Assembly: GCA_022264855.1 (NCBI GenBank)
Contig: JABYQU010000026.1
Coordinates: 62,001-126,000, forward strand
Direction of reading: 5' to 3'
DNA: 64,000 bases
From: Lenzites betulinus
Lineage: Eukaryota; Basidiomycota; Agaricomycetes; Polyporales; Polyporaceae
Positions 1 to 12,720 of this stretch are shown here, piece after piece. The notes beneath the pieces were generated by a model. The model was not told where the DNA came from. It was given only the letters and a program-made list of their open reading frames with translations, and searched no databases. A program made the translations under genes and the position numbers. Every line of letters begins with the position of its first letter. Positions within the stretch are counted from its first letter, which is position 1.

Positions 1-1980
1 GGATTGTTCCAAGCTTGCGACGGGTCCGCGGGCAGTGTGAGGCTGACGTGGACAAGTGTAAAATAGACGCACCCAGTGTCCTGTACCTGCGCGAGCGACG
101 TCGTAATCGGCGCTGGATTGCCGTCGGCGAGGGGAACGGGAAACTCACATGTGGAACATGATATGGAACCTGCCGCCGAGCAGCGCGCAGGGCGACGGCT
201 GCGGAGCGCGCACCGAACGGGAACTGTGTCAGGCGCACGTACCTGCCAGTGCACAGGGTATGCCCTCGGGTGTCGGGTGCCGTGGCGGCCTCGTTCCATT
301 GGAAACGCGGAGGAGCGCGCCGGCGCGGAAGAGCGAGCGATAGCCTGAGCGTTTGCAGAAATCGCGTTGGCGAGATCTCATGCTCGCTCCCTGGGCTCAC
401 CGCCGACGTGGGCGACGAGGAGTTGGGGCCGGCATTGACTTTGAAACGCGGCCGGTCACGCACGGAGGCCGGGGGACTGTCGAGCAACGTAGTTAGTGAT
501 AATTCTTGCGTTCGAAGCTGAAACGGAGCCGCAGGCATGCACGAACGTCATGCAAATGGTCTGGGAATGGAAAATGTGCACAGGATATGGCACACAGCGG
601 CGGCGCGCCGAGTACCGCGTCGCTCGATGCAGCTTGACGTTTGAAGGCGGCGCAGAGACGTACCTTTTTGAGACCTGAACGGCACGGGGCGACAAACGAG
701 GCTGGTCTGCGAGCTGCACAGTCGGCCACATCTGGAGGGCAAGGAGCTCTGAGCAGTGGAAACGCCTCGTGCGATCCGCAGAGCATCCTCCCGCATGTGC
801 GCTGACCGTCCAAGACAAAGATCCCCGAGAGGGAGTCTTTGCCCACGCGTTCGTGCTTCGTCCGGTTACCTTAGACATTGTAGGCGTCGGTCGCACGTGG
901 ACGCAGTGCCGCGGCAGAGTAGACAGCGAGCCTCGCCGGCAGCAATGGCACGACATCCACGAGCGTCGTCGCCCGCCGATGCGTTGAGCGAGGCGTGAGG
1001 CACGTGGCGCGCGGAGCCTTGTGCGAGGACTTGCGGTATGCTCCTAGAAAGTGCAGCTCCACACACTCGGGGACTGCGAGGCTATAGACGATCAATAGAG
1101 CAGTTCGATGAGTACGAGGAGGAGGAAACGCTACCGGTTGGGGGTGAGAGCCTGAGGGGAGGGGGTCGAGGCGGCGGAGACGTGTCGCTGTTCTGGAAGC
1201 TTTGATGTGAGCGCCGACCAAGCAAAACAAGTTGTGAGACTCAAGAGGCCGCGGGCGGCGCCGCGGCGGTGGCGGTCCAGGGAGGGGTTGCGCGCGGGGC
1301 GGGCGCTCCCATCTACACCGGTTGCCTTCTGCGGCATGCGCTTGAGATCAAATCGGAGGATCTGTGTGTGCGTGCTCCGCGCGGAGAACCCTGAGGAAGA
1401 ACAGAGTGTCAGGGCGGTGGGCAAGCGCGCACACGCGCGCATTTTAAAGTGCGCATTCCGGGGCCCTACCTCCTGCTGATCTCCCCTCCCGCTGCTGCTG
1501 CATTCGCTCCCCGTCCTCCGAGTCGATGCTACGGTACTGCGGGGCCTCGCGAACGACCAAGGTGAGTTTGTCTTGTGCTTACCGGCGGGGGCGAGGCACT
1601 ATGGGATGCGGAGCGGAGGGACTCGAGGGGTGCAGATGGGGCGGCGGCGGCATGGCGCGGAGTGAGTGCGCGAGCGGCAGCGGTTGCGGTGGATGGCGCC
1701 GAGCGTTCCGGTACATCTGGTACGCGGGGCGATACGAGTCGGCGGCGGTCGCGGGGGATGTGTATATTGCCGCGGGACCGTCCGTGCGGGACAGATGTGG
1801 GGCGTCGCGGCAGGTTTTCGGTACGGGCGGGCGGGCGGCGCGTATGACGGCGGGGGCGCACTCGGAACGTCTGCGTGTGCGCGGGCGTCGCGGGGGTGGC
1901 CTTTCGGGAGGACGGTATGCATGGCGGCGGCGTCCCGGGACGTCCTCCGTCTCGTGCGGCGGGCGGCGCGGAGGACAGCG

Positions 1981-2153
1981 GGGGCGCGCTGGGGACGTCT
2001 GGGTGCGCGCGCGGCCGTTCGGGAGGCTGCCGCATTCTGGTACGTCCTCTGTCCTGTGCGGCGGGGGCGCGCTGGGGACGTCTGGGTGCGCGCGCGGCCG
2101 TTCGGGAGGCTGCGGCATTCTGCATTCTGGTACGTCCTCTGTCCTGTGCGGCG
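1981..2153. repeat. Two-unit GC-rich tandem repeat (83 and 90 bp)
   Basis: Two consecutive near-identical units begin with GGGGCGCGCTGGGGACGTCT, at 1981 and 2064. The second is longer because a CATTCTG stretch is doubled. The same pair is preserved in tandem copy 2 at 12279-12451, so it predates the large duplication. Confidence 0.85.
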
Positions 2154-2419
2154 GACGGGGCCAACGACGGGGCGCGTCCGCAAGCGGGCCAGCTTGCATA
2201 CAAGGCTGGCCGCGGCTGCGAAGGCGGGTGAGCGGGAAGGGCGGGACTGGCTGGGCCACGGCGCGGGCGCGGGATGCCTTCCACTCACGGGGCAGTCGTC
2301 CTTGCGCACCAACATGTATATTGAGCTAGCTACTGTATGTACATGTGCGATGCCAATGCGAGGGACGTACCTGTTTGTCCCGGTGCGCTGTCGGAGCGAA
2401 AAAGGGAGACTCACCGTAG

Positions 2420-3137
2420 CACCTACCTCTGCGAGCACCTCCCTTGTGGCGGGAACTCATCCCTACTCCCTTGCGGCGGGACCACCTCCTCCTCCCTTGC
2501 GGCGGGAACACCTCCTCCTCCCTTGTGGCGGGAACACCTTCCTACTCTCCTGCGGCGGGAACACCTTCCTACTCTCCTGCGGCGGGAACACCTTCCTACT
2601 CTCCTGCGGCGGGAACACCTTCCTACTCTCCTGCGGCGGGAACACCTTCCTACTCTCCTGCGGCGGGAACACCTTCCTACCCAAGTGACAGAGTATCGCG
2701 CTCTCCACACGGCACTTTCTCGACGCCCCCCGCGGCCCGTCGGCGCGCGCCCTCCGCATCCGCCGGGAGCCAGCGGCTGTAAGGCGGGGCTCGTGCGCGA
2801 AACGTCGACGTCGAGCAGTCCTGCTTCATTGCCTTGCTGGCAGCGCCCGCGTCAGCGGCGACGGCACTGGTAGCTGGGATATCCAGAAGCATCGAGGTCG
2901 GCGCCAAGACCGGAGGAGGAACTTCCGCTTGTGCGAGTGCGGCCTGTGCGCGCGTGGTGCGCTGACGTTTGCGCGGACTAACACGGAGCGTTACTTCCTC
3001 CTCAGCTGCGTTGTTCGAGGCGGCCGCGGTCGCCTTGCGCACGCGGGTGTGCTGCGTGAGAGCGAGTGGGAGAGCGCGTACGTGCCGTCGGCGGGGTCGA
3101 ACGTGAACACCATCTGGGGCGCGTCGGTGTACAACAT
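2420..3137 (-). pseudogene. Deletion pseudogene of the unit-borne gene (copy 1)
   Basis: This is the copy 1 counterpart of the intact gene at 12721-14297. The start region is kept (ATG at 3137, MLYTDAPQMVFTFDPADG), but 944 bp present in copy 2 (13259-14202) are missing. The deletion removes most of exon 1, the intron and the start of exon 2, and leaves two unmatched bases (AC, 3041-3042) at the junction. After the junction the frame runs into a stop within about 20 codons. A second lesion is a one-base loss near 2813, where copy 2 has GCAAGTCC and this copy GCAGTCC. The basic 3' part (SPRKRQRTTRAQAAL) is still readable. Confidence 0.85.
2441..2680. repeat. 27-bp minisatellite, copy 1 (six perfect units plus three variants)
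   Basis: Three degenerate 26-27 bp units are followed by six essentially identical 27-bp units containing GGCGGGAACACCTTCCTAC. The period is a multiple of three, so on the minus strand every unit encodes the same nine residues (VGRCSRRRR) without changing frame. Copy 2 of the large tandem unit has only three perfect units, which accounts for an 81-bp length difference. In copy 2 this tract lies inside the C-terminal reading frame of the gene at 12721-14297. Confidence 0.95.
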
Positions 3138-6100
3138 CGCGTGTGGTAGGGGTGCGTGGAGGAGGAGGAGAGGTGGGGAGGTGAGGGGGCGCACGCGAGG
3201 GTGGCGGCAATCGAGTGCACAGGCTGCACGGATCAGCGTCGGAGGCGGCGGGGCGGGGAGTCCGATGGGGGATCGCTGCGGGCGTCGAGCGGGACGGGGC
3301 GGAGACGGGACGGGAGGGCGGGACGGAGGAGAGGGCGGGATGGAGGACGACGGCAAGAGGGTCGGGGGTAGATATAGGGCACGGAGGGCAAAGCGAGATG
3401 GGCTGACACTGACACAAAGGCATGCACGCCCCTGCCTATTCCGGACGTCTTCCTCGCCTCCTCCGTCCCGCGCCCCGTCCCCGCGCTCCTCCCACCGTCC
3501 ACGCCCGTCCCCGCCGCCGTCTCCACCAGCACTCTCAGAACGCGCACGTCCCCGCGCGACCCGCGCGACCCTCTAGCGACCCTCCGTCCCACTTCGCGAT
3601 CGTTCACCGGACGGGGTACAGCGTCTATCGGGCCCAGATCCGCAGATCAGATCCAGATCCACACCGCCGCCTCAGATGCATGTAACTACTTGGCCCACAT
3701 TTGGGCAGAAGGAGATGCTTTATATGAGTAGCATCGCACTCAAGTACCACTCTCTGGTGCTGTGGGCATCACACGAACTGCCGGCAGACTGCATCTTCAA
3801 ATATCTGGATCTAGGACTCCGGACACCGATGTGGCCGGTAGATGCGTTACTGAGATCAGATTAAAGAGTGCTCGCGAATGATCGGTGTCGACACCGAGGA
3901 GAGTATGAAGAGCCCACTGAATACTCGCATATGGGGGTCCTATGGTGGCGAAAATACAACAGGAAAGCGCGACGGACGACCTATGCAGGGCACGTCGGTG
4001 TACAGATTAAGAACAGGGTCTAAAAGCGCAGTGTATGGCATTGATATACTTGTTGTCCCTACTTCTCCTCACCTTCTATGCCATACGCAAAAAGGTAATG
4101 CTCTGGAGTTACGTACCATTGGAATCCGACGTCCATCCAGCACTCGAGAGCGGTCAAGCGCAGAGTGGCGGAGCGGACCTCGTACACCGTGTAAAGAGTA
4201 TGCATTCACCATCATCGGTCCGATCGTCCTCGAGGACGACCCGTGCGCGCCCTGCGCCCGCACGTCGTTCTCGTCGAGCATTCCAGTGGCACAGTGATCA
4301 TCGATGTGCGCATCCCGCAGGATCCGCATCCATTGTCAGTCTGCTCATCCGGAGCCTAACTCCTATGTAACTACGTCGAGCGCGGGGACGGGGCCGCTGT
4401 GAACACGTCGTGTGCTGCAGCCAGTTTGAGACGCATGTCGGAGACGCCCGGATCGGGTCCTCGATCGCAGTCATTTAGCTCTCCGTCCATTTGGGCCGCC
4501 GACCGTAACCAACCTCCTCCTCCGCCCAATCCACCCGCACACTAGTAACTAGAACTCGCAACGGAGAAGTCCTTACGCGGGCGTGCACGACGCGCCAGCG
4601 TGTGTGCATCCACAGCATTCATTATCGCCCTATTATCTCACCGCGCGAGACGCACGGAAACGTGCCGGCCGCATCGATCACCGCGTGGCTTCGTACATCC
4701 CCTACACGTACATCACGCGTACAGCTCTCGCCCCCGCTCATCCTCGTTTTCAGAATACGTCCGGATACGTGCCACTCGGCGTGACTCAGTACTTGACAAC
4801 TCCAGATATCGTGTATCGCCATCTATCGTGTGGCGGCGCGGGGGTGGCGGTCAGTTGCTTTATGTGGCCACCGTGGACATGGATTGTGGCCACTGGTCGC
4901 GGCCCGCTGTGGTCACGCATCCAGCCACGGCGAGTTGCGGCGTTAATGCTCATCTTCGAAAGCGTTTCGCAGTCCGCCGCGCGCCCACCCAGATCTGCAG
5001 TGCGTGCTTCATTCCGGAGCTCGGGGCTAACGTCCCCAGCCTCGATGTATCGTCGGCAGAACCCAGGCCTCGCGCACTCCGCTCACATCGTCGCCGTCCT
5101 CGGGTATATCTCGCTCTGCGCGCACGGCGCACGTTGGCGCGCGAATTGGGCATGCGGCGTCAAGTACGTGTCAGCACCCGCACCCACTTGCTTGTGTTCG
5201 CGGGCGGTGGTTTGCGGCGCGCGAAGCGTTCACACAGCGGTGAACATAGTAGTTACTTGGCAAATAAATCATATATTTCTAGCGTAGCCCTTGCTTGGGG
5301 CATAGCCGTGCCCGCGTCGAGCGTCGCCATGAGGTCGCGTACATATGCAGTCTCGACCGTCAGTAGCATGAGGCCGCGCGGGAGGAGGAGGAGGAACGTT
5401 TCGATTTGTTTCCGCGCGGATCACGAGCGAGGCGGCTGAGCGAGAGAATGGACGGAACGGGCGAGCAGGCGCCCGCAGGCGGCACGTGGCTACTCAACGC
5501 CCGACGCTCAGCGCTCAGCGCTCCGTCGCTCTCTCTCTCGCCCATCACAGCCACTCCTTCGCACACCCGCCCGTCGCCCGTGGCTAGACCGTTGATGCCC
5601 TGGTGCCCCTCGCGCACAGTAGCGTGCGTCGCTTCCCAAGTTTAGTCCCACAGCAGCGCCAGCGGTCTCATCACTAATCTCCAGCCACACAGGTAATAAG
5701 TACCGCCGGGGTATACGCATCGCCGCACACCCGAGCGCGCCGCCGCATGCTCCGCGTCGACCTCTGCGCCCGCGTGAGTGCCTGCAAGGGCCCACTGGCG
5801 TCGCCACGCAGCGCCTGCAACGTTACCGGTAGGTCCCGGACTGCGAACGAGACGGCTCGCCGTCAGCCACGTTCTCCGACTCGGAAACGCATGTGTACTC
5901 ACTGTGGGCAACATCACCGGACGTGCACGCCGCGAGGGGCAGCCGTTCCGGCGTCCGGCTGCGCGAACGAACTCGGAAGGTGCGTGAATCACTTAGGCTG
6001 CGCGGTCAGAGGATAGAACGCGGACGATGAGCGGAGAGGAGGGGATGTGCATGCCCGCCTCACCCCGCAGCGTCCGCTTTTAAGCAGTCTCCTCGACTGG

Positions 6101-7249
6101 CCCCTGGCGCCAGGTCAGACACGGGACGCCGACGACGCCGCGCACGGGCCACCCGCCCAATCACCTTCGCAACATCTCCGTTCTAGAATGTGCGCCGTGA
6201 CCGTGCGCCCGCGAGGGACCCTCGCCGCCCACAGGCCCGCTAGTGCGAGGGTCGGCGGCGTGCCGGTATTGCGAAGAGACAACGCCCGCAGCTGCCGTCC
6301 TGCTGTCCATGCAGTGCGCATCCGGTCGCTGCTCGGCGGAGCACCAGGCCTCGTCCGAGCGAACGAGCGAGCGACACGCCAGCGTACCGCGTCGATAGCC
6401 GCAAGGGGCGAGCGGTGCCATGGCAGCCCGCGGAGTGTGCGCCGCGGACGGACGGTGAAACATGCGCGCACACACCCGGCACCACCCACACACAGGGCCC
6501 ATTGCCCTGGGCGGGCGAGTGCCACGTTCGGGCTCATCCGTCGATCGTACGAGTGAGAGCGGCGCAACACCATGTGTGCTCCTGTCGGGACCCGATGCCC
6601 GACGCCCGACGCCCGACGCCCGACACTCGATGCCCGACGCTCCACGTTTGCCTTCGCCGTGCGGGATGTGCCCGACGCGCTCGAGTGCACAGGCCGTCGG
6701 GATGCACAGTATTGAATAGCACTTTCGTATCACCTCTTCGACGTCTTCATGACCGGTCATCTTCTGTGTGTGACTCTACAGTAAGCTAACCTCGCGAATA
6801 CAAAGGTGTGCGCCCTCGACACAGCTCAGATGACGGCGACGACGCACGTCGAGCCTCGGAGCGCATGTGTTCATCAATACCATACATGGCCGACGCTCGA
6901 GGCGTCATACGACGTCGGACAGTCATGCAATCGGCGCATGCGCAACCGTTTGCCGTAGACAGCGTCCAGCTCGAGTGGGAGGCCAAGCTCATCGTGGTAG
7001 CGACCCCCCGCTGTCCCTCGCTCATCGCCCGGCCCATCCGCGACGTCTCCGAACTAGTACTGTACCTATTGCCGCTCTGTCGAGTGTGTTCCCCTTCTGT
7101 GAGGTCGTAAAGTAAGTGCGCTGGCGGGGCGGTATTCTCTGCGCACCCGCCGAGTCGAAAGTCTCACACACCTCTTTTAGTTCCTCGCCGACGCAGCCCG
7201 CCAATCGACTGCGGCTGCATGTCGTCTCTCTCTACCGCCCTGGAGCTTT
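3138..7249. other. GC-rich stretch without a supported gene
   Basis: About 3140-5240 is duplicated with small differences at 14298-16985; 5250-7249 is not in copy 2. I found no splice-consistent gene, RNA gene or mobile-element protein. A short microsatellite of four to five GCCCGAC units lies at about 6594-6640, followed by a GGGATGTGCCCG...GCTCGAGTGCACA segment that recurs in diverged form at 40065-40130. Confidence 0.6.
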
Positions 7250-8820
7250 CTTAACGTGCGCGGCACTGCGCACCAGCCGTCTCGTCGCCGCGCTCGACCA
7301 CCACAAGCCCTGTGCCGAAGTTCAGTGGGTGCACATGCAAACTCTGACGCCGCGCGCCACCCTCGCATCGGGTCACTGCGAAAATGCGTACGTCGACTGG
7401 AATGGATGTACGGCGTGTGCTCACGACGTTTCAGCGCAGTACGCGCAGATTCAAGCAGCGGAGGGGCGATTTTGCGTGAATTCTGGATGTCCGGCAACAA
7501 TCGCCTGCCCTGCATCGTCCCCGCCTCGCGTCGCTGCGAAAACTCGTACGTCGTCCAGTATGGACGAAAGGTATGTGCTCACGGAGTTTCGCAACGCTAC
7601 GAGCAGATGCAGAAAATCGTCGATTTCAGAACATTTCGTGCAAATGCATGGAAACTCGCTTGCCCCGCTCCGTGATCCAGTCGGACCGCCGCGAAACTTT
7701 GTACGTCTCTTCTGCTGCACAGTGCGCATGTGCTCACACAATTGCAGCTCGATACGAGCAAGTTGGAAAATCGGCCTCTTCGTATCTTGTCGTGGCTATC
7801 CCAAATGCGTCGTCCGCTCCACATCCCGCGCACAACGGATCGCGGCGAAACTCTGGGCTTCGTCTCGCCTGAACAGACGGTACTCGCCCACGAAGTTGCA
7901 GCGCGATACGAGCACGTCCGAAATCAGCCATTTTGCGCGATTTCATGGCACTTTCATGGACATGCAGCGACGATCGCGCGTCGCGTGTCACCCTCCCACC
8001 CTGTCCCCGCCAAAATTGGCACGTGCTCTCGTACTACCTGGCGACACCCGTTCACGAAGTTTGAAGGCGGCACGAGCACGTCTCAAAATGCACCCATCTG
8101 GCTCGATGTCAGGTGTGCACAAATGCGACTACTCGCCCCGCCCCGGACTCTCGCCCGATCGCGGCGAGACTTTGTACGTCGTTTTGACTGAGCACCACGC
8201 ATGCGCTCACGAAGTTTCAGCGCGAAACGAGCAAGTCGGAAAATCGGCCGTATGGCATCATTTTGGGGGTATTCCGCAAAAATGGCCTCTCCCTCGCTCG
8301 CCCCGCCTCATCTCCACGCGCAACTCCGGGTATCGTTTCTCCTGAACAGACGGTACGCGCCCACGACATTGCAGCGCGATACGAGCAATTCCATTTCGGC
8401 ACCCATTCTGTGCGATCTCATGGTCGTCGTGCAAAGGTGTTTGCTCGCCGCGCATCACTGTCACCACGTCCCGGCGCGAAACTTGGTGCATATCCTCGTA
8501 CGAGCGAACGTTGCATGCTCTCAGCGTTTCAAGGCGTCGCGAGCACACCTGAAATCTGCGACCTTGACAAGTCTGCTCAAAGTCCACGGGAAGGCGATCG
8601 CCCACCACGTGTCCGGTTCACTTCGCGGCTTCGCGCAAATTGGTATGTCGTCTCGCACTGATGTACGGCACACGCTCACGGAGTTTCAGCCCGATCCGAA
8701 GCAAACTGACACCCGGGCGCAACGCCGCGTCCCCTCGCACGCCCGTCTCGTATGTATGGCAGCGCACACGTCTAGTGCGCGATCGCTGACTTTTAGCACG
8801 TTTGGAACATAAAAGAATTC
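7250..8820. repeat. Degenerate satellite, about 156-bp period, about ten units
   Basis: A block of the type GCGAAACTTTGTACGTCGT followed by GCTCACGAAGTTTCAGCGCG and ACGAGCA..TC.GAAAATCGGCC recurs along the whole interval. Anchor positions for the first block are near 7376, 7534, 7690, 7842, 8009, 8162, 8318, 8479 and 8630, giving spacings of 151-167 bp. Units are clearly diverged from one another, so the array is old. The same satellite occurs at 40920-42590. Long open frames across it (for example 7116-8345 plus) are unlikely to be genes, because the period is not a constant multiple of three and several frames are open together. Confidence 0.85.
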
Positions 8821-10298
8821 ATGTCATTTTGAGGACCACAGAGCACACACCCGCGCCGAAATGGCCACTCCACCTCGACGGCGCGTCGAATCGCCGCGAA
8901 ACTCGGCAGGCACGCTAGTGTGGGTATGCTGCACCAATCCCGCAACGCTTGGCCCGCCTCGGATAGAAACGGACGGCACGGGGCAACGACCAGGACGGCG
9001 TGGTCCGTGATACTCGAAAATCGACAGCTCTGCTCGGCGTGTCGCGCCGAGCACTTCCCGCAACCCTAGACCCATGCTGCAGGCCCCCAGCGCGTAGTTC
9101 CATCTCGTAGCACGCCCACGCGTCACCGGATGCGCCACCGCGCGCCCGCGCCCTGCCCTGGTACACCCCGGCGCACCCCTGCATCCCCAAACACCCCCGA
9201 AGCGCACCTGCGACCGGCACCCGCCTTGTACCGCGCCGCGCCCATCACACACCGTCCAGGCTCGCCTTTCGTTCACCGTCCCCGCACAGCTGCCCGAGGG
9301 CGGCGCGCCGCCGCCGCCGCCGCCCCGAGAGTATTCCCGGCAAATGGACAGTTAGGTACATGGTCCTGCGCGGCAGGCGGTCGTCGCCACAACCCTCTCC
9401 AAAGACGCCGTCCCATCAATGAAGGCAAGTCCAGGCTGACACTCGTGCATCGCCCGCAGCTCTGCGCCCAACGCCGACGACCAAGAACACCTCGGAGGCG
9501 AGTCGACCCTGTCTGCTCCAAGGCGCGTCGCTATGCTGCGCCGCGCACTAGGCCGTTCCTTGTCTCGGATCAAAGTACACAACGCCCTGCCCGTGGGCCC
9601 ACGCATTCCGGGTGTATTCAGTGGTTTGGCCGCCGTGCGGCGTCTCCGCTGATCGGTTTCCACAGATTCAGCTGCCGTGCAAGTCCCTCGACCTCGGATC
9701 ATCGTGCGAGGGCCCAGGAATATGACTCTGAGCGTTGCGGCGTTGCGGCGCACATCGCCATTGCCCTCGCCTCGTGACGAACTCGGTATGGCATTCGCTT
9801 CGGCGCGAACAATGCAATAACCTGGGCGACGCCGTGTCTCCCGGTACGGTCGTGCATATTCACGACGGAGTAGCGGGCCGCCTTGACATCCCCACATCCC
9901 CTCGCATTTGGCCTGCTCGCCGACAGCTCCGTACGAGCACAGAGAGTACTGTACGTAGTCACGCGGCCAAATAATAACTAACTCACGCGACACCTCCGGC
10001 GGTGCACCCGCGTTCACTTTAATAAGGTACACAGGGTCGGTCGTCTCTGGTGAGCGCGTTCCAGACGCCACGCCACGCTTCGCGTCTCCAGGGAGTAGCG
10101 GGACGCGTACGAATGTGTCGCGCTCCGGCGTGCGCCCACACTGTCCCTGGATGTCCAGAAGACTTGTTCTCCGCTTCGTCTGAGCTCCGCCACGCAGTGC
10201 CGTGCTCGCCGTCCTGCGGGGGTGCTCTCGTACTCGGATATAAATATATTTGTTTAAACACATACACTACGAGTGCATAGTCGTTGATACAGGTACAA
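8821..10298. other. Right part of tandem unit 1, no supported gene
   Basis: GC-rich sequence without recognisable coding exons. It contains a short GCC-rich tract near 9300-9330 and an AT-rich spot (TATAAATATATTTG) near 10240, just before the second unit begins. Nothing else is supported. Confidence 0.5.
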
Positions 10299-12278
10299 GG
10301 ATTGTTCCAAGCTTGCGACGGGTCCGCGGGCAGTGTGAGGCTGACGTGGACAAGTGTAAAATAGACGCACCCAGTGTCCTGTACCTGCGCGAGCGACGTC
10401 GTAATCGGCGCTGGATTGCCGTCGGCGAGGGGAACGGGAAACTCACATGTGGAACATGATATGGAACCTGCCGCCGAGCAGCGCGCAGGGCGACGGCTGC
10501 GGAGCGCGCACCGAACGGGAACTGTGTCAGGCGCACGTACCTGCCAGTGCACAGGGTATGCCCTCGGGTGTCGGGTGCCGTGGCGGCCTCGTTCCATTGG
10601 AAACGCGGAGGAGCGCGCCGGCGCGGAAGAGCGAGCGATAGCCTGAGCGTTTGCAGAAATCGCGTTGGCGAGATCTCATGCTCGCTCCCTGGGCTCACCG
10701 CCGACGTGGGCGACGAGGAGTTGGGGCCGGCATTGACTTTGAAACGCGGCCGGTCACGCACGGAGGCCGGGGGACTGTCGAGCAACGTAGTTAGTGATAA
10801 TTCTTGCGTTCGAAGCTGAAACGGAGCCGCAGGCATGCACGAACGTCATGCAAATGGTCTGGGAATGGAAAATGTGCACAGGATATGGCACACAGCGGCG
10901 GCGCGCCGAGTACCGCGTCGCTCGATGCAGCTTGACGTTTGAAGGCGGCGCAGAGACGTACCTTTTTGAGACCTGAACGGCACGGGGCGACAAACGAGGC
11001 TGGTCTGCGAGCTGCACAGTCGGCCACATCTGGAGGGCAAGGAGCTCTGAGCAGTGGAAACGCCTCGTGCGATCCGCAGAGCATCCTCCCGCATGTGCGC
11101 TGACCGTCCAAGACAAAGATCCCCGAGAGGGAGTCTTTGCCCACGCGTTCGTGCTTCGTCCGGTTACCTTAGACATTGTAGGCGTCGGTCGCACGTGGAC
11201 GCAGTGCCGCGGCAGAGTAGACAGCGAGCCTCGCCGGCAGCAATGGCACGACATCCACGAGCGTCGTCGCCCGCCGATGCGTTGAGCGAGGCGTGAGGCA
11301 CGTGGCGCGCGGAGCCTTGTGCGAGGACTTGCGGTATGCTCCTAGAAAGTGCAGCTCCACACACTCGGGGACTGCGAGGCTATAGACGATCAATAGAGCA
11401 GTTCGATGAGTACGAGGAGGAGGAAACGCTACCGGTTGGGGGTGAGAGCCTGAGGGGAGGGGGTCGAGGCGGCGGAGACGTGTCGCTGTTCTGGAAGCTT
11501 TGATGTGAGCGCCGACCAAGCAAAACAAGTTGTGAGACTCAAGAGGCCGCGGGCGGCGCCGCGGCGGTGGCGGTCCAGGGAGGGGTTGCGCGCGGGGTGG
11601 GCGCTCCCATCTACACCGGTTGCCTTCTGCGGCATGCGCTTGAGATCAAATCGGAGGATCTGTGTGTGCGTGCTCCGCGCGGAGAACCCTGAGGAAGAAC
11701 AGAGTGTCAGGGCGGTGAGCAAGCGCGCACACGCGCGCATTTTAAAGTGCGCATTCCGGGGCCCTACCTCCTGCTGATCTCCCCTCCCGCTGCTGCTGCA
11801 TTCGCTCCCCGTCCTCCGAGTCGATGCTACGGTACTGCGGGGCCTCGCGAACGACCAAGGTGAGTTTGTCTTGTGCTTACCGGCGGGGGCGAGGCACTAT
11901 GGGATGCGGAGCGGAGGGACTCGAGGGGTGCAGATGGGGCGGCGGCGGCATGGCGCGGAGTGAGTGCGCGAGCGGCAGCGGTTGCGGTGGATGGCGCCGA
12001 GCGTTCCGGTACATCTGGTACGCGGGGCGATACGAGTCGGCGGCGGTCGCGGGGGATGTGTATATTGCCGCGGGACCGTCCGTGCGGGACAGATGTGGGG
12101 CGTCGCGGCAGGTTTTCGGTACGGGCGGGCGGGCGGCGCGTATGACGGCGGGGGCGCACTCGGAACGTCTGCGTGTGCGCGGGCGTCGCGGGGGTGGCCT
12201 TTCGGGAGGACGGTATGCATGGCGGCGGCGTCCCGGGACGTCCTCCGTCTCGTGCGGCGGGCGGCGCGGAGGACAGCG

Positions 12279-12451
12279 GGGGCGCGCTGGGGACGTCTGG
12301 GTGCGCGCGCGGCCGTTCGGGAGGCTGCCGCATTCTGGTACGTCCTCTGTCCTGTGCGGCGGGGGCGCGCTGGGGACGTCTGGGTGCGCGCGCGGCCGTT
12401 CGGGAGGCTGCGGCATTCTGCATTCTGGTACGTCCTCTGTCCTGTGCGGCG
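12279..12451. repeat. Two-unit GC-rich tandem repeat, copy in unit 2
   Basis: Duplicate of the 83/90-bp pair at 1981-2153, shifted by 10298 and still carrying the same CATTCTG doubling in the second unit. Confidence 0.85.
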
Positions 12452-12720
12452 GACGGGGCCAACGACGGGGCGCGTCCGCAAGCGGGCCAGCTTGCATACA
12501 AGGCTGGCCGCGGCTGCGAAGGCGGGTGAGCGGGAAGGGCGGGACTGGCTGGGCCACGGCGCGGGCGCGGGATGCCTTCCACTCACGGGGCAGTCGTCCT
12601 TGCGCACCAACATGTATATTGAGCTAGCTACCGTATGTACATGTGCGATGCCAATGCGAGGGACGTACCTGTTTGTCCCGGTGCGCTGTCGGAGCGAAAA
12701 AGGGAGACTCACCGTAGCAC

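Larger units (their letters stand above)
1..10298. repeat. GC-rich tandem unit, copy 1 (left end cut by window)
   Basis: The first bases of the window recur at 10299, and near-identity then runs in parallel for thousands of bases, so this is one period of a direct tandem repeat. The offset is 10298 up to the 27-bp minisatellite and changes afterwards because of repeat-number and deletion differences. The unit is very GC- and CpG-rich. Its many open frames on both strands overlap each other, share no protein-like conservation and are best read as by-products of composition. The part matching copy 2 is roughly 1-5240. The remainder (5250-10298) has no counterpart in copy 2 but has a diverged counterpart at about 39.9-43 kb. 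No transposase, reverse transcriptase, terminal repeat or rRNA was recognised. True unit boundaries cannot be fixed because the window starts inside the repeat. Confidence 0.85.

Noticed and set aside
1526..2688. Long overlapping frames on both strands (for example 1666-2688 plus and 1599-2438 minus)
   Set aside because: These are composition artefacts of GC-rich tandem repeats. The encoded CGGNTFLLS repeats are simply the plus-strand reading of the minisatellite.
6594..6640. GCCCGAC repeats as a possible CRISPR or telomere-like tract
   Set aside because: Only four to five 7-bp units, no spacers, wrong kingdom for CRISPR and not telomeric sequence.
7116..8345. 409-codon plus-strand open frame over the satellite
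   Set aside because: It runs through degenerate 156-bp repeats with non-multiple-of-three spacing, other frames are open too, and no domain or splice pattern is visible.
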